NCBI RefSeq assembly: GCF_003008615.1
Contig: NZ_CP027657.1
Location: 2,852,001 to 2,916,000 of the forward strand
Length of the DNA stretch: 64,000 bases
DNA from: Pseudomonas mendocina
GTDB taxonomy: Bacteria > Pseudomonadota > Gammaproteobacteria > Pseudomonadales > Pseudomonadaceae
Direction of reading: 5' to 3'
Position 1 is the first letter of the stretch; every line of letters starts with the position of its first letter. A model generated the notes under the pieces. That model was not told where the DNA came from. It made no database searches and saw only the letters and a list, made by a program, of their open reading frames with translations. This document shows positions 47,586-56,855 of the stretch, piece by piece. The position numbers and the translations under genes are program-made.

Positions 47586-49880
47586 ATCAGGTTGCGGCTC
47601 GGGTGTGGGTGTTTTGTGCGGCAAACGCAGCAGTTCCACCTGCCACCAGCTCGGCAGCAGGCGGCGGACTTCGGGGCGGGCGAAGCGGTCGTCGATGAGG
47701 TAGAGCACGCCCTGGTCTTCCGGCGTGCGGATTACCCGGCCGGCAGCCTGTACCACCTTCTGCATACCGGGAAACAGGTAGGTGTAGTCGTAGCCATTGC
47801 CGAACAGGGCGTCCATGCGTTGGCGGATTTCTTCGTTGATCGGGTTGAGCTGGGCCAGACCGAGGGTGGCGACGAAGGCGCCGATCAGCCGTTCGCCGGG
47901 TAGATCCACGCCTTCACCGAAGACGCCGCCGAGCACGGCGAAGCCGATGCCGCGCCCGCCAATCTGGAAGCGCTCGATAAAGCCCTGGCGCGCGGCTTCG
48001 TCCATCTGTCGCGATTGTGTCCACACAGGAATCTGCGGCTGATCGCGGCGCAGTTGCTGCAGCACCTGCTCCAGATACTGATAGCTGCTGAAGAAAGCCA
48101 GGTAGTTGCCCGGGCGTTCGGCGTACTGGCGCGCCATCAACTGGCAGATCGGTGCCAGCGAGGCGTCGCGGTGCTGGTAGCGGGTCGACAGGTTGCGCAC
48201 CACTTGCACGTGCAGCTGTTCGGCGCTGAAGGGTGAGGCGACGTCCAGGCACTGGGTCTCTTCCGGCAGGCCGAGCAGGTCGAGGTAGTAGTGGCTGGGG
48301 CTGAGGGTGGCGGAGAACAGAGTGGCGCTGTGGGCGTCCTCGAAGCGCGGGCCGAGGAAGGGCGCCGGCAGGATATTGCGGATGCACAGGGTGGAATAGC
48401 TGCGCCCGTTGCCGGCCTCGATTCGGCTGATATCGAACAGCGAGTGCGGGCCGAAGCTTTCCGCCAGGCGGCAGAACAGCATGGCATCGAGATAGAAACT
48501 GAGCAGCTCGCCGCCATTGCCTTCGGGCTGGTCGGTGAGCAGGTCGGTGATGGCGCTGACCGCCTTGCCCAGGGCGGCGAGCAGCAGGTCCGGCGCCAAA
48601 GGGTAGACCTGGTAGGCTACCGCTTGCTCGCGGTGCAGTTGATCCCAGTGGCGATCGACCCGTTCCAGCACGCTCTTCAGGCGCTTCGGCGCGTCACGGC
48701 ACATGGCCTTGAAGCGCGCCTGATCCAGCTCGGCGCTGTACATGCCGCGCCCGCGTTCCACCAGGTTGTGCGCTTCGTCCACCAGCAGGCAGACGCGCCA
48801 CTGGTTGATCAGGGTGAGGCTGTGCAGCAGGGCGCCGAGGTCGAAGTAGTAGTTGTAGTCGCACACCACCACGTCGCTCCAGCGACACAGCTCCTGGCTC
48901 AGGTAATAGGGGCACACGCCGTGGGCGATGGCGATGTTGCGCACCGCCTGCTGATCCAGCCAGCGCTCCCTGAGTGCCGCGCTACGTGCAGCCGGCAGGC
49001 GGTCGTAGAAACCCTTGGCCAGCGGGCAGGAGTCGCCATGGCAGGCCTTGCTCGGGTGCTCGCAGGCCTTGTCGCGGGCCACGTGTTCCAGCACGCGCAG
49101 CGGCGTGTCCGGTTCGCGCAGGCGTCGCAGGGCATCCAGCGCCAGGCGCCGGCCTGGCGTCTTGGCACTGAGGAAGAACAGGCGGTCGAGCTGCTGGCCG
49201 GGCATGGCCTTGAGCTGTGGGAACAGGGTGCCGAGGGTCTTGCCGATGCCGGTGGTAGCCTGCGCCAGCAGGTAGTGACCGTCGCGTGCGGCGCGGTACA
49301 CGGCTTCAGCCAGTTGTCGTTGGCCATGGCGAAATTCGCCATAGGGGAACTCCAGCGTTTCCAATGCCTGGTTGCGCGCCTGCTGGTGTGCCTGCTCCTG
49401 GCGTGCCCAGTGGATATAGCGGCGGCAATGCAGGGCGAAGAACTCGCCCAGCGATGCGGCGCTGTGGCGTTCGCGAAACACCGTCTCCTGCTGAGTGATG
49501 ACGTTGAAGTAGACCACTGCCAGATCCAGCTCCTCGAAGCCCAGCTCCTGGCATAGCAACCAGCCGTAGACCTTGACCTGCGCCCAGTGCAGCAGACGGT
49601 GGTTGGCCGGGATGCGTGAGATGTCGCCGCGGTGGGTCTTGATCTCTTCCAGCAGGCGAAACTCGGGGTCGAAGCCATCGGCGCGGCCGCTGACGGTCAG
49701 CCCCTCGAACTCGCCGATCAGTGGCAGCTCGGCAACATAATCCGGGCCGCGCCTTGCAACCACCGTGGCGTGCCCGGCCATGCCTTCGGCGGCGGTGGGC
49801 GAGGGGGTGAAGCGCAGGTCGAGGTCACCTTCCTTGGCGGTGAACTCGCACAGCTCACGCACGGCGATGCGCAGACTCAC
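47580..49880 (-). CDS. DinG/Rad3-type Fe-S DNA helicase with N-terminal PD-(D/E)XK-like domain
   Basis: A 766-residue superfamily-2 helicase. The N-terminal 190 residues look like a PD-(D/E)XK nuclease-like module (SGRADGF, LLEEIKTHRGD, HWAQVKVYGWLL). The helicase core has Walker A ATTGIGKT, a four-Cys Fe-S cluster (C in ACEHPSKACHGDSCP and VCPYYL), DEAH (VDEAHNL), and the C-terminal motif QAAGRVIRTPEDQG. The start at 49880 is the GTG that overlaps the upstream stop (GTGA). It is transcribed with the FAN1 nuclease, as part of an SOS-preceded operon, so it likely helps process DNA damage. Confidence 0.87.
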   Translation of the reverse strand: MSLRIAVRELCEFTAKEGDLDLRFTPSPTAAEGMAGHATVVARRGPDYVAELPLIGEFEGLTVSGRADGFDPEFRLLEEIKTHRGDISRIPANHRLLHWAQVKVYGWLLCQELGFEELDLAVVYFNVITQQETVFRERHSAASLGEFFALHCRRYIHWARQEQAHQQARNQALETLEFPYGEFRHGQRQLAEAVYRAARDGHYLLAQATTGIGKTLGTLFPQLKAMPGQQLDRLFFLSAKTPGRRLALDALRRLREPDTPLRVLEHVARDKACEHPSKACHGDSCPLAKGFYDRLPAARSAALRERWLDQQAVRNIAIAHGVCPYYLSQELCRWSDVVVCDYNYYFDLGALLHSLTLINQWRVCLLVDEAHNLVERGRGMYSAELDQARFKAMCRDAPKRLKSVLERVDRHWDQLHREQAVAYQVYPLAPDLLLAALGKAVSAITDLLTDQPEGNGGELLSFYLDAMLFCRLAESFGPHSLFDISRIEAGNGRSYSTLCIRNILPAPFLGPRFEDAHSATLFSATLSPSHYYLDLLGLPEETQCLDVASPFSAEQLHVQVVRNLSTRYQHRDASLAPICQLMARQYAERPGNYLAFFSSYQYLEQVLQQLRRDQPQIPVWTQSRQMDEAARQGFIERFQIGGRGIGFAVLGGVFGEGVDLPGERLIGAFVATLGLAQLNPINEEIRQRMDALFGNGYDYTYLFPGMQKVVQAAGRVIRTPEDQGVLYLIDDRFARPEVRRLLPSWWQVELLRLPHKTPTPEPQPDL

Positions 49881-51508
49881 TCGCTCCACTCCACGTAGCA
49901 GACGCTGACCGGCATGCCATGCTCGGCGCAGAACGCCAGCCAGCGTTTCTGGTTGTCCTGCAGGCGGTCGCCTGGGCCTTTTACCTCGATCATCCGGTAG
50001 CGGCCTTCAGCGGGCCAGAACTGGATCAGGTCGGGCATGCCGGCGCGGTTTTCGCGGATATCGGCCAGCAGGCGGCGGAACCAGGCGGCCATATGCTGTG
50101 GTGGCAGGCAGGCCAATGCCTGTTCCAGGCGCTCGGTGTCGAGCAGCTCCCAGAACACGAAGGGCGACTGGATGCCGAACTTCTCGGCATGGGTGCGGCG
50201 TATGGCCTCGATGTAGCTGCCGTCCTCCAGGCGTGCCAGGCAGGCGGCGAATAGATCACTGCGCCGTGCATGGAAGTCGGCGCTGTGCAGATCCACCGGG
50301 CCGGTATGAAAGGGGTGGAAGAAGGCGCCGGGCAGCGGGGCGAAGATCGCCTCCCAGCAGAGCAGGCCGAACAGCCCGCAGATCAGCGTGTTCTCCACGT
50401 AATGCACCGGCGCATCGGGCTCGGCCAGGTGCATGGCCACGGCCAGCTCGACGCTGGCGGCGCGTGGCAGGCGCAGGTCGAGGCGATCCTCGGTGATTTT
50501 TGCCGCCTTGGCCGCTGGCGGCAGGCCGAGGCGTTTGCTCAGGCGTGTGCGCGCCCGTTCTGCCAGCTGCACTTCCTCACCATTGAGCGGTGCTTTGAGC
50601 ACCTGATCGACCTGAGCCAGCGCTTCGGCATCACGGCCGAGCCGCTCCAGCACACGAATCTGCCGCTGGCGCGAGCCGGGAGCATGGGTGTCGCGGTATA
50701 GCATCAACGCCAAATCCAGCTCGCCGGTGCGCTCCAGGTGCTGCGCCAGCTGTAGCTGCAGGCGTTGATGGCGGTTGCCTATATGGGGGTTGTCGGTGCT
50801 GAAGTCGCCCAGCTGCAGCAGTACCTCAGGCACGCTTTCGCCAGCGTCGAAAGCCTCGCGGCAGGCGCGCAGGTGCAGATAGTCATCCATGTCCTGGCGG
50901 TGGCGAAAACCACGTGAGCCCGGCGTGATCGGCACCTGTTCGTAGCGGAAAATCCCCAGGTCGGCGAGGACGAACTCCGACCAGTCCTGCGCCAGGTTGC
51001 CGAAGAACATCAGGCGCAGGCGGTCGCACAGTGGCCCGATGGCCAGGCTCAGCAGACGCTCGTCCAGATGCGGGCACCAGTCAGCCAGGCTGCGTGGCTC
51101 GATATGCAGCTCGCGCAGGTAGTCGAGCAGTTCGCTCTTCTTCAGGTTGCTGCCTGACAGGTCGCTGGCGAAATGCGCGGCCAGCTCGTCCTTGAGCAGC
51201 AGGGCACCGAGTTCGTCGAAACTCAGCGCGGCGCAGTCGATCAACCAGCCCAGCTCCAGCAGCGGCGCGGCTGCGCTGGGGATGTCGCCGATCTCGGCAT
51301 AACGTAGTTTGCTCAGGCGAAAGTGCACGCCCTTGCGCATCACCAGGCGCACCAGCAGCGCCTGGGTGGGCAATGGTAGCTGGGGGAAATCCGCGACGAA
51401 GGCACGCTCGGCGTCATCCATCAGGTCACGGTGATGGGTGTCGAGCCAGGTGAGGGCCTTGCGGAAGTTGGCCAGGTAATAGAGTTCAGGGGCATCGAGG
51501 GTGAGCAT
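49877..51508 (-). CDS. FAN1-type VRR-NUC structure-specific nuclease
   Basis: A 543-residue protein with a C-terminal VRR-NUC domain. Catalytic residues are in MPDLIQFWPAEGRYRMIEVKGP, followed by DNQKRWLAF (the PD-x-EVK signature and its helix). The N-terminal part has the helical SAP-like and TPR-like regions seen in the bacterial FAN1 of P. aeruginosa, which was structurally characterised as a flap and crosslink-processing nuclease. A LexA-type box lies 15-30 bp upstream of the start codon, and the GTG start of the helicase overlaps its stop. Confidence 0.9.
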   Translation of the reverse strand: MLTLDAPELYYLANFRKALTWLDTHHRDLMDDAERAFVADFPQLPLPTQALLVRLVMRKGVHFRLSKLRYAEIGDIPSAAAPLLELGWLIDCAALSFDELGALLLKDELAAHFASDLSGSNLKKSELLDYLRELHIEPRSLADWCPHLDERLLSLAIGPLCDRLRLMFFGNLAQDWSEFVLADLGIFRYEQVPITPGSRGFRHRQDMDDYLHLRACREAFDAGESVPEVLLQLGDFSTDNPHIGNRHQRLQLQLAQHLERTGELDLALMLYRDTHAPGSRQRQIRVLERLGRDAEALAQVDQVLKAPLNGEEVQLAERARTRLSKRLGLPPAAKAAKITEDRLDLRLPRAASVELAVAMHLAEPDAPVHYVENTLICGLFGLLCWEAIFAPLPGAFFHPFHTGPVDLHSADFHARRSDLFAACLARLEDGSYIEAIRRTHAEKFGIQSPFVFWELLDTERLEQALACLPPQHMAAWFRRLLADIRENRAGMPDLIQFWPAEGRYRMIEVKGPGDRLQDNQKRWLAFCAEHGMPVSVCYVEWSE

Positions 51509-51522
51509 GGAGCGGATTTTTA

Positions 51523-51538
51523 CTGGTTTTTTATACAG
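51523..51538 (-). promoter_or_regulatory. LexA (SOS) box of the FAN1-helicase operon
   Basis: On the minus strand CTGTATAAAAAACCAG has the invariant CTG-N10-CAG of the gammaproteobacterial SOS box, with a good left half (CTGTAT) and a degenerate right half. It overlaps a TATAAA -10-like element, 15 bp upstream of the ATG. Confidence 0.72.
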
Positions 51539-52032
51539 ATGCCAGCTGTTGCGATGACGACGAGACGGAAGGCGATAGGCTCATGCCGCTTGAGTGGTCT
51601 CTGTCCGTCGGTACTCTGGCTCTGCCACAGGCGACATTCAGCGTAAAGGCAGTCGTCTGGGGCCAGGCAGAGCGGTATTGGATGGGGGCGTCACGGGCAG
51701 GTTGACGACATTGGCCATGGCAGCGGCTGATTATCGAGTCGAGGTGATTTGGCAATTCTCTTGCTGGATGGGTAACGTATCGTGCTATCGATCTGTCATG
51801 CGTTGCTCCGAGTATTTTCGCTCAACGCTACACTCTGCGATTCAGGTGCGACCCACCTGCTCCTGCCGCCTGCCCACAAGGCCAGATCGGCATACCGACG
51901 CCCAATTGGTGTCCCCGCTACATGCGCCTATCCGGCGCAGCCTGGTGACTGACCCGGTCGCCGCTGGATCAACCATGCCGCAGTCATTCTCGGCGTGGAC
52001 TAACAATCACAATGATCCCACAAGGACGCCCC
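51539..52032. other. Gene-free stretch between the FAN1 operon and the TRAP transporter
   Basis: About 490 bp with no convincing gene. It must hold the dctP promoter. A CA-rich stretch (ACAATCACAATG) lies close to the dctP ribosome-binding site but is only a partial AAnAAnAA match. Confidence 0.4.
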
Positions 52033-53034
52033 ATGAAACTCTCCCGCTGCTTCACTGCACTGGCTGCTGCCGCTGCGCTCACCGCTGCCTGTGCCTCGGC
52101 CCAGGCGCGCGAATACTCCGTGTCCACCGTTCTGTCCGATGCCTTCCCCTGGGGGCAGGCGGCACAAAAGTGGGCCGATCTGGTCAACGAGCGCTCCGAA
52201 GGACGCATCACCCTGCGTGTCTACCCCAATGCGCAACTGGTCACCGGTGACCAGACCAAGGAATTCTCCGCCATGCGTTCCGGCCTGATCGACATGGCCG
52301 TGGGCTCGACCATCAACTGGTCGCCGCAGGTGCCGGAGCTCAACCTGTTCTCCCTGCCGTTCCTGATGAACGATAACGCCGACCTGGATGCCATCACCCA
52401 GGGCGAAGCCGGCAAGCTGGCCTTCGCCGCTATCGAGAAGCGCGGCATCGTTCCGCTGGCCTGGGGCGAGAATGGCTTCCGCCAACTCTCCAACTCGGCC
52501 AAGCCGGTGCGTGCGCCAGCTGACCTCAAGGGTTTGAAAATCCGCGTGGTAGGTTCGCCATTGTTCCAGGACACCTTCACCGCCCTGGGCGCCAACCCGA
52601 CGCAGATGAGCTGGGCAGACGCTAAGCCGGCGCTGACCACCGGTGCGGTGGATGGCCAGGAGAACCCGCTGTCGGTGTTCGACGTGGCGCGCATCGACCA
52701 GGCCGGGCAGAAGTACCTGACCCGGTGGAACTACATGGCTGACCCGCTGATCTTTGCCGTCAACCAGCGTATCTGGAAGGAGCTGCCGGAGGCCGACCGC
52801 GAGTTGCTGGCCCAGGCCGCCCGTGACGCCGGTGAGTGGGAAGTGGCGCTGTCGCGCGAGGCGGAAGTCAAGCGCCTGGCCGACATCCGCGAGCGTGGTG
52901 TCGAGCTGATCGAACTCGACGATGCCGAGCGTCAGGCTTTCGTCGATGCCACCCGCAGCGTTCATGAGAAGTGGGCACCGCGTATTGGCAAGGAACTGAT
53001 GGAGGCGGCGCAGAGCGCCATCGCCCAGCCCTGA
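52033..53034 (+). CDS. dctP: TRAP transporter solute-binding protein (DctP family)
   Basis: A 333-residue periplasmic receptor for a secondary TRAP transporter. It has a signal peptide (MKLSRCFTALAAAAALTAACASAQA) and DctP motifs such as FPWGQAAQKWADLVNERSEGRI, GLKIRVVGSPLFQDTFTALGANP and GQENPLSVF, with the conserved Arg near residue 170 for the carboxylate. The ligand is not predictable. The CxS in TAACAS might look like a lipobox but the Ala-rich cleavage (AQA-R) is more likely. Confidence 0.9.
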   Translation: MKLSRCFTALAAAAALTAACASAQAREYSVSTVLSDAFPWGQAAQKWADLVNERSEGRITLRVYPNAQLVTGDQTKEFSAMRSGLIDMAVGSTINWSPQVPELNLFSLPFLMNDNADLDAITQGEAGKLAFAAIEKRGIVPLAWGENGFRQLSNSAKPVRAPADLKGLKIRVVGSPLFQDTFTALGANPTQMSWADAKPALTTGAVDGQENPLSVFDVARIDQAGQKYLTRWNYMADPLIFAVNQRIWKELPEADRELLAQAARDAGEWEVALSREAEVKRLADIRERGVELIELDDAERQAFVDATRSVHEKWAPRIGKELMEAAQSAIAQP

Positions 53035-53114
53035 CTCTTCGTTAGCTGTTTATCGGGAGCCCTCCAGATTGCGTGCAAACCACTGCGCTTGGCTCCCGTT
53101 TCTCCGAGGTTTCC

Positions 53115-53591
53115 ATGAGCAATAAACCGGACGCGTCCATCGAGCGCGTGCTGGCCACCCTGGCGTTGGTGCTGATCAGCGTGATCAGCCTGGCCAACGT
53201 GGTGGTGCGCTATTTCACCAATGTGTCGTTCGCCTTCACCGAGGAACTCTCGGTGTTCCTGCTGGTGGTGCTGACCTTCGCCGGCGCTTCGGTGGCGCTG
53301 CGCCGTAACGGCCATATTCGCATCAGCATGGTCGAGCAGATGTTCCCGCGCCTGCGCACGCCGCTGGTGTTGCTGCAGTGGCTGGCCGGTGTGCTGGTGC
53401 TGGGCCTGGTCAGCTGGTACGGCGGCCAGTTCGCCTGGGAAGAATTCCAGTGGCAATCGGAGTCGCCGGGCATGGGCCTGCCGAACTGGTGGTACGTGGT
53501 CTGGCTGCCGCTGCTGAGCCTGTTCATGCTGGTACGCCTGACCCAGATGACCCTGGATCGCCTGCGCGGGAGGATCAGCGATGAGCCCTGA
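53115..53591 (+). CDS. dctQ: TRAP transporter small permease (DctQ family)
   Basis: A 158-residue protein with four predicted membrane helices (VLATLALVLISVISLANVVV; ELSVFLLVVLTFAGASVAL; LVLLQWLAGVLVLGLVSWY; WYVVWLPLLSLFMLVRL), the normal DctQ topology. It overlaps dctM by 11 bp. The ATG at 53115 follows GAGG; a longer upstream frame is not supported. Confidence 0.9.
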   Translation: MSNKPDASIERVLATLALVLISVISLANVVVRYFTNVSFAFTEELSVFLLVVLTFAGASVALRRNGHIRISMVEQMFPRLRTPLVLLQWLAGVLVLGLVSWYGGQFAWEEFQWQSESPGMGLPNWWYVVWLPLLSLFMLVRLTQMTLDRLRGRISDEP

Positions 53592-54876
53592 CCTGCTGCT
53601 GGTCATCAGCTTTCTCGTTCTGCTGATTCTGGGCGTGCCGGTGGCCTTCGCCCTTGGCCTGTCCGGTGCCATCGGCATTGTCGCCGGGTTGTCGCCGGAC
53701 ATGCTCGCCACCCTTGGCACCAACACCTACAACAGCGTGGCCAAGTATCCGCTGATCGCCATTCCGCTGTTCATCCTCACCGGCCTGGTGTTCGAGAAGG
53801 CTGGCGTGGCGATACGCCTGGTGCGCTTCGCCCAGGCGCTGATCGGCCCTCGCCACGGTGGCCTGGGCATGGTCGCGGTGCTGGTGTGCATGATCATGGG
53901 CGGTATGAGTGGCTCCGGCCCGGCGGACGCCGCGGCAGTGGCCATGGTGATGCTGCCGAGCATGACCAAGGCGGGCTATCCCAAGCCATTCTCGGCGACG
54001 GTAATCGCCGCGTCTGCTTCCACGGCGATCCTGATTCCACCGTCGATTGCGCTGATTCTGTATTCCATCGTGGTGCCCGGCGTGGATCTGCGCGCGCTGT
54101 TCGCCGCCGGTCTGTTCCCCGGCATCCTCGCCGGTCTGACCTTGCTGCTGCCGGTGTGGCTGATCTCCCGTCATTACGGCTGGGAAGCGCCGCAGGGCGA
54201 GGAACGTCCGCCGCTGTGGGCGAGCTTCAAGGATGCGCTGCCGGCGTTGTTCGCCCCGATCCTGATCCTGGGCGGCTTGCGCAGTGGCCTGTTCACGCCG
54301 ACCGAAGCGGCCGTGGCGGCAGTGGCCTATGGCATTCTCATCGGTCTGTTCGTGACCCGCGAGCTGGACTGGCGCAGCCTGTGGCGTCTGTGTGGCGAGG
54401 CGGCGGTGATTTCCGGCGTGGTCATGCTGATCATCGCCCTGGCCGGGATCTTCGCCTGGGCCGGCACCATGCTCGGTACCTTCCGTCACCTGGCCGAGTG
54501 GATGATCTCGCTGTCGGATGACGGCACCACGCTGCTGATCCTGGTGATGCTCGCGGTGCTGCTGGTGGGCATGTTGCTCGATGCGATCTCCATCTACCTG
54601 ATCCTCATGCCGATCCTGATCCCGGTGATGCAGCACTTCGGCTGGAGCCCGGTGTGGTTCGGCATCCTGCTGGCGATGAACATCGCCATCGGCCAGTTCA
54701 CTCCGCCGGTGGCCGTGAACCTGCTGGTGACCACCGAAGTGGCGAAGATCAGACTGGAGCAGACGGTCGGCTGGGCGCTGCTGTTCGTGGTGATCATGGG
54801 CAGCGCGTTGGTATTGGTGGCGATCTTCCCGGAAATCGCCCTGTGGTTGCCGCGTAAGCTCGGCTATACGGTGTAA
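53581..54876 (+). CDS. dctM: TRAP transporter large permease (DctM family)
   Basis: A 431-residue integral membrane protein with about 12 helices, the transporter core that uses Na+ or H+ gradient. The DctM signature MGGMSGSGPADAAAVAMVMLP and the C-terminal NIAIGQFTPPVAVNLLVTTEVAK are intact. It belongs with dctP and dctQ in one operon, and lies between creC and creD in this genome. Confidence 0.92.
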   Translation: MSPDLLLVISFLVLLILGVPVAFALGLSGAIGIVAGLSPDMLATLGTNTYNSVAKYPLIAIPLFILTGLVFEKAGVAIRLVRFAQALIGPRHGGLGMVAVLVCMIMGGMSGSGPADAAAVAMVMLPSMTKAGYPKPFSATVIAASASTAILIPPSIALILYSIVVPGVDLRALFAAGLFPGILAGLTLLLPVWLISRHYGWEAPQGEERPPLWASFKDALPALFAPILILGGLRSGLFTPTEAAVAAVAYGILIGLFVTRELDWRSLWRLCGEAAVISGVVMLIIALAGIFAWAGTMLGTFRHLAEWMISLSDDGTTLLILVMLAVLLVGMLLDAISIYLILMPILIPVMQHFGWSPVWFGILLAMNIAIGQFTPPVAVNLLVTTEVAKIRLEQTVGWALLFVVIMGSALVLVAIFPEIALWLPRKLGYTV

Positions 54877-54931
54877 CCTGTTGTGGGGGCGGTACCCACC
54901 GCTCCCGCATCGCTGCCTAAGTCTCGCCGAT

Positions 54932-54949
54932 TCTCCACACAATCTCCAC
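54932..54949. promoter_or_regulatory. Candidate CreB tag upstream of creD
   Basis: TCTCCAC-ACAA-TCTCCAC is a direct repeat of exactly 11 bp period, the geometry of the CreB tag (TTCAC-N6-TTCAC), though the bases deviate. It lies 73 bp upstream of creD, the known target of CreB. Confidence 0.45.
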
Positions 54950-55022
54950 GCTCGCCCCACACGCCGCCCATCGTCGCTGCCCAGACTCTGCCGTACCTTC
55001 ACTCGCTACGGAGAGCCGTACC

Positions 55023-56360
55023 ATGACCCGTACCCTGGGCTTCAAGCTGGGCGCCATTGCCCTGCTGATCCTTCTACTGATGATTCCCCTGTTGATGATC
55101 GATGGTCTGGTCGATGAGCGTCAGGGCCTGCGCTATCAGGTGTTGCAGGACATCGCCCGCAGTTCCAGCTACCGCCAGCAGATCACCGGGCCGATCCTGG
55201 TCCTGCCTTACGTCAAGACCACCCACGAGTGGAAGACCAACGAGAAGACCGGTGAGCGCTACACCGAGGAGCGTCAGCGGCGTGGGCGTCTGTACTTCCT
55301 GCCCGAGCGCTTCGTGCTCGAAGGGCAGGTGAACACCGAGTTGCGTGCCCGTGGCATCTACGAGGCGCGTCTGTATCGCAGTGATAGCCAGGTCAGTGGC
55401 CAGTTCCGCCTGCCAGCGCGTCTCGGCCTGGGCGATGAGCTGGGTTTCTATCGCTTCGACGCGCCCTTCCTCGCCGTGGGGATCAGCGATATCCGTGGGA
55501 TCAGCAACGACCTCAAGCTGAGCCTGAATGGCCAGACCCTGAGCTTTGCGCCCGGTACCAACGACAACCGCTTTGGCGATGGCGTGCATGTGATGCTGCC
55601 TGCGCTGGACAGCCAGGGCGGGCAGTCGCTCGACTTCGCTTTCGACCTCAAGCTGCAGGGCACCGAACAGCTCGGTGTGGTGCCGGTGGGGCGCGACAGC
55701 CGCGTCAGCCTGAAATCCGACTGGCCGCACCCGAGCTTTGTCGGCGAGTACCTGCCGAGTCGTCGCGAGATCACCACCCAGGGTTTCAGCGCCGAGTGGC
55801 AGACCAGCTTCTTCGCCACCAACCTCGAGGAAGCACTGCGCAGCTGCGCCAGCGAGAGCCAGTGCCAGGGCCTGTTCGGCCGCAGCTTCGGCGTCAGTTT
55901 CGTCGACCCGGTGGATCAGTACCTGAAGACCGATCGCGCGATCAAATACGCACTGCTGTTCATTGCCCTGACCTTCGCCACCTTCTTCCTCTTCGAGGTG
56001 CTCAAGCGCCTGGCCGTGCACCCGGTGCAATACGCCCTGGTCGGCCTGTCGCTGGCGCTGTTCTACCTGCTGCTGCTGTCGCTGGCCGAGCACCTGCCAT
56101 TCACCCTGGCCTATGGCATATCGGCGGGAGCCTGCGTGGGTTTGATCGGCTTCTACGTCAGCTTCGTGCTGCACAGCTGGCAGCGCGGTCTGGGCTTTGG
56201 CGCCTTGCTGGCGGCGCTGTACGGGATGCTGTTCGGCCTGCTCAGCGCCGAGGACTACGCGCTGCTGATGGGCTCGCTGCTGGTGTTCGGCGTGCTCGGT
56301 AGCGTGATGGTACTGACCCGCAAACTCGACTGGTACGGCGTCGGTCGCACCGCCGCCTGA
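55023..56360 (+). CDS. creD: CreD inner-membrane protein
   Basis: A 445-residue inner-membrane protein of the Cre system. TM1 (LGAIALLILLLMIPLLMIDGLV) is followed by a large periplasmic domain (YRQQITGPILVLPYVK, RGRLYFLPERFVLEGQ, and a central VGISDIRGISNDLKL that is typical of CreD) and five or six C-terminal helices (YALLFIALTFATFFLFEVL to the end). CreD relates to envelope and beta-lactam responses. It is separated from creBC by the VOC, FAN1 and TRAP genes. Confidence 0.92.
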   Translation: MTRTLGFKLGAIALLILLLMIPLLMIDGLVDERQGLRYQVLQDIARSSSYRQQITGPILVLPYVKTTHEWKTNEKTGERYTEERQRRGRLYFLPERFVLEGQVNTELRARGIYEARLYRSDSQVSGQFRLPARLGLGDELGFYRFDAPFLAVGISDIRGISNDLKLSLNGQTLSFAPGTNDNRFGDGVHVMLPALDSQGGQSLDFAFDLKLQGTEQLGVVPVGRDSRVSLKSDWPHPSFVGEYLPSRREITTQGFSAEWQTSFFATNLEEALRSCASESQCQGLFGRSFGVSFVDPVDQYLKTDRAIKYALLFIALTFATFFLFEVLKRLAVHPVQYALVGLSLALFYLLLLSLAEHLPFTLAYGISAGACVGLIGFYVSFVLHSWQRGLGFGALLAALYGMLFGLLSAEDYALLMGSLLVFGVLGSVMVLTRKLDWYGVGRTAA

Positions 56361-56408
56361 ATCTGATCGGCGCGGCGCTGGCCGCGCCGCCTTTCTGGAG
56401 AAAATCCC

Positions 56409-56711
56409 ATGCGTCTTCTCATGCAGTTTTCCGCTTGCCTGGGGCTTGGCCTGGTGGTGGCGGTAATGATCCTCATCGGCCTGATGTTCTGCGGCTGGTT
56501 CAACCTGATCGACGGCCTGTTACTGACCGGCAAGCCGCTCGCGAGCCTGAGCCTGGTGCTGCTGCCGGAGGGCTTCTGGAGTGCCCTGACCGGCATACAG
56601 GATGCGGCCAACAATGGCACGCTGCGCTCCTTCCTGTCGCTGTGCGCGGCGCTCGGCCAGGTCGGCCTGCTGCTGGCGCTGGGCTTCATGCGCCTGTGGT
56701 ATCGGGCATGA
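56409..56711 (+). CDS. Small membrane protein downstream of creD
   Basis: A 100-residue protein with two hydrophobic helices (CLGLGLVVAVMILIGLMFCG at the N-terminus and FLSLCAALGQVGLLLALGFM at the C-terminus) joined by a loop. GGAG lies 10 bp before the ATG. It starts 48 bp after creD, so probably it is cotranscribed. No family recognised. Confidence 0.75.
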   Translation: MRLLMQFSACLGLGLVVAVMILIGLMFCGWFNLIDGLLLTGKPLASLSLVLLPEGFWSALTGIQDAANNGTLRSFLSLCAALGQVGLLLALGFMRLWYRA

Positions 56712-56855
56712 GCGGGCATATCGGTTTGCGCGAGGAGGCGCGCGCCGGGCACCTGCTGGCTGTGCGCATCGGCTGGTTGTTTCGTGACGCCTGGCATGGG
56801 CAGGTTGTCGGTGCTGACGTAGACTCGCGGCCCGATGACTCGGAGGAACTCAAGG

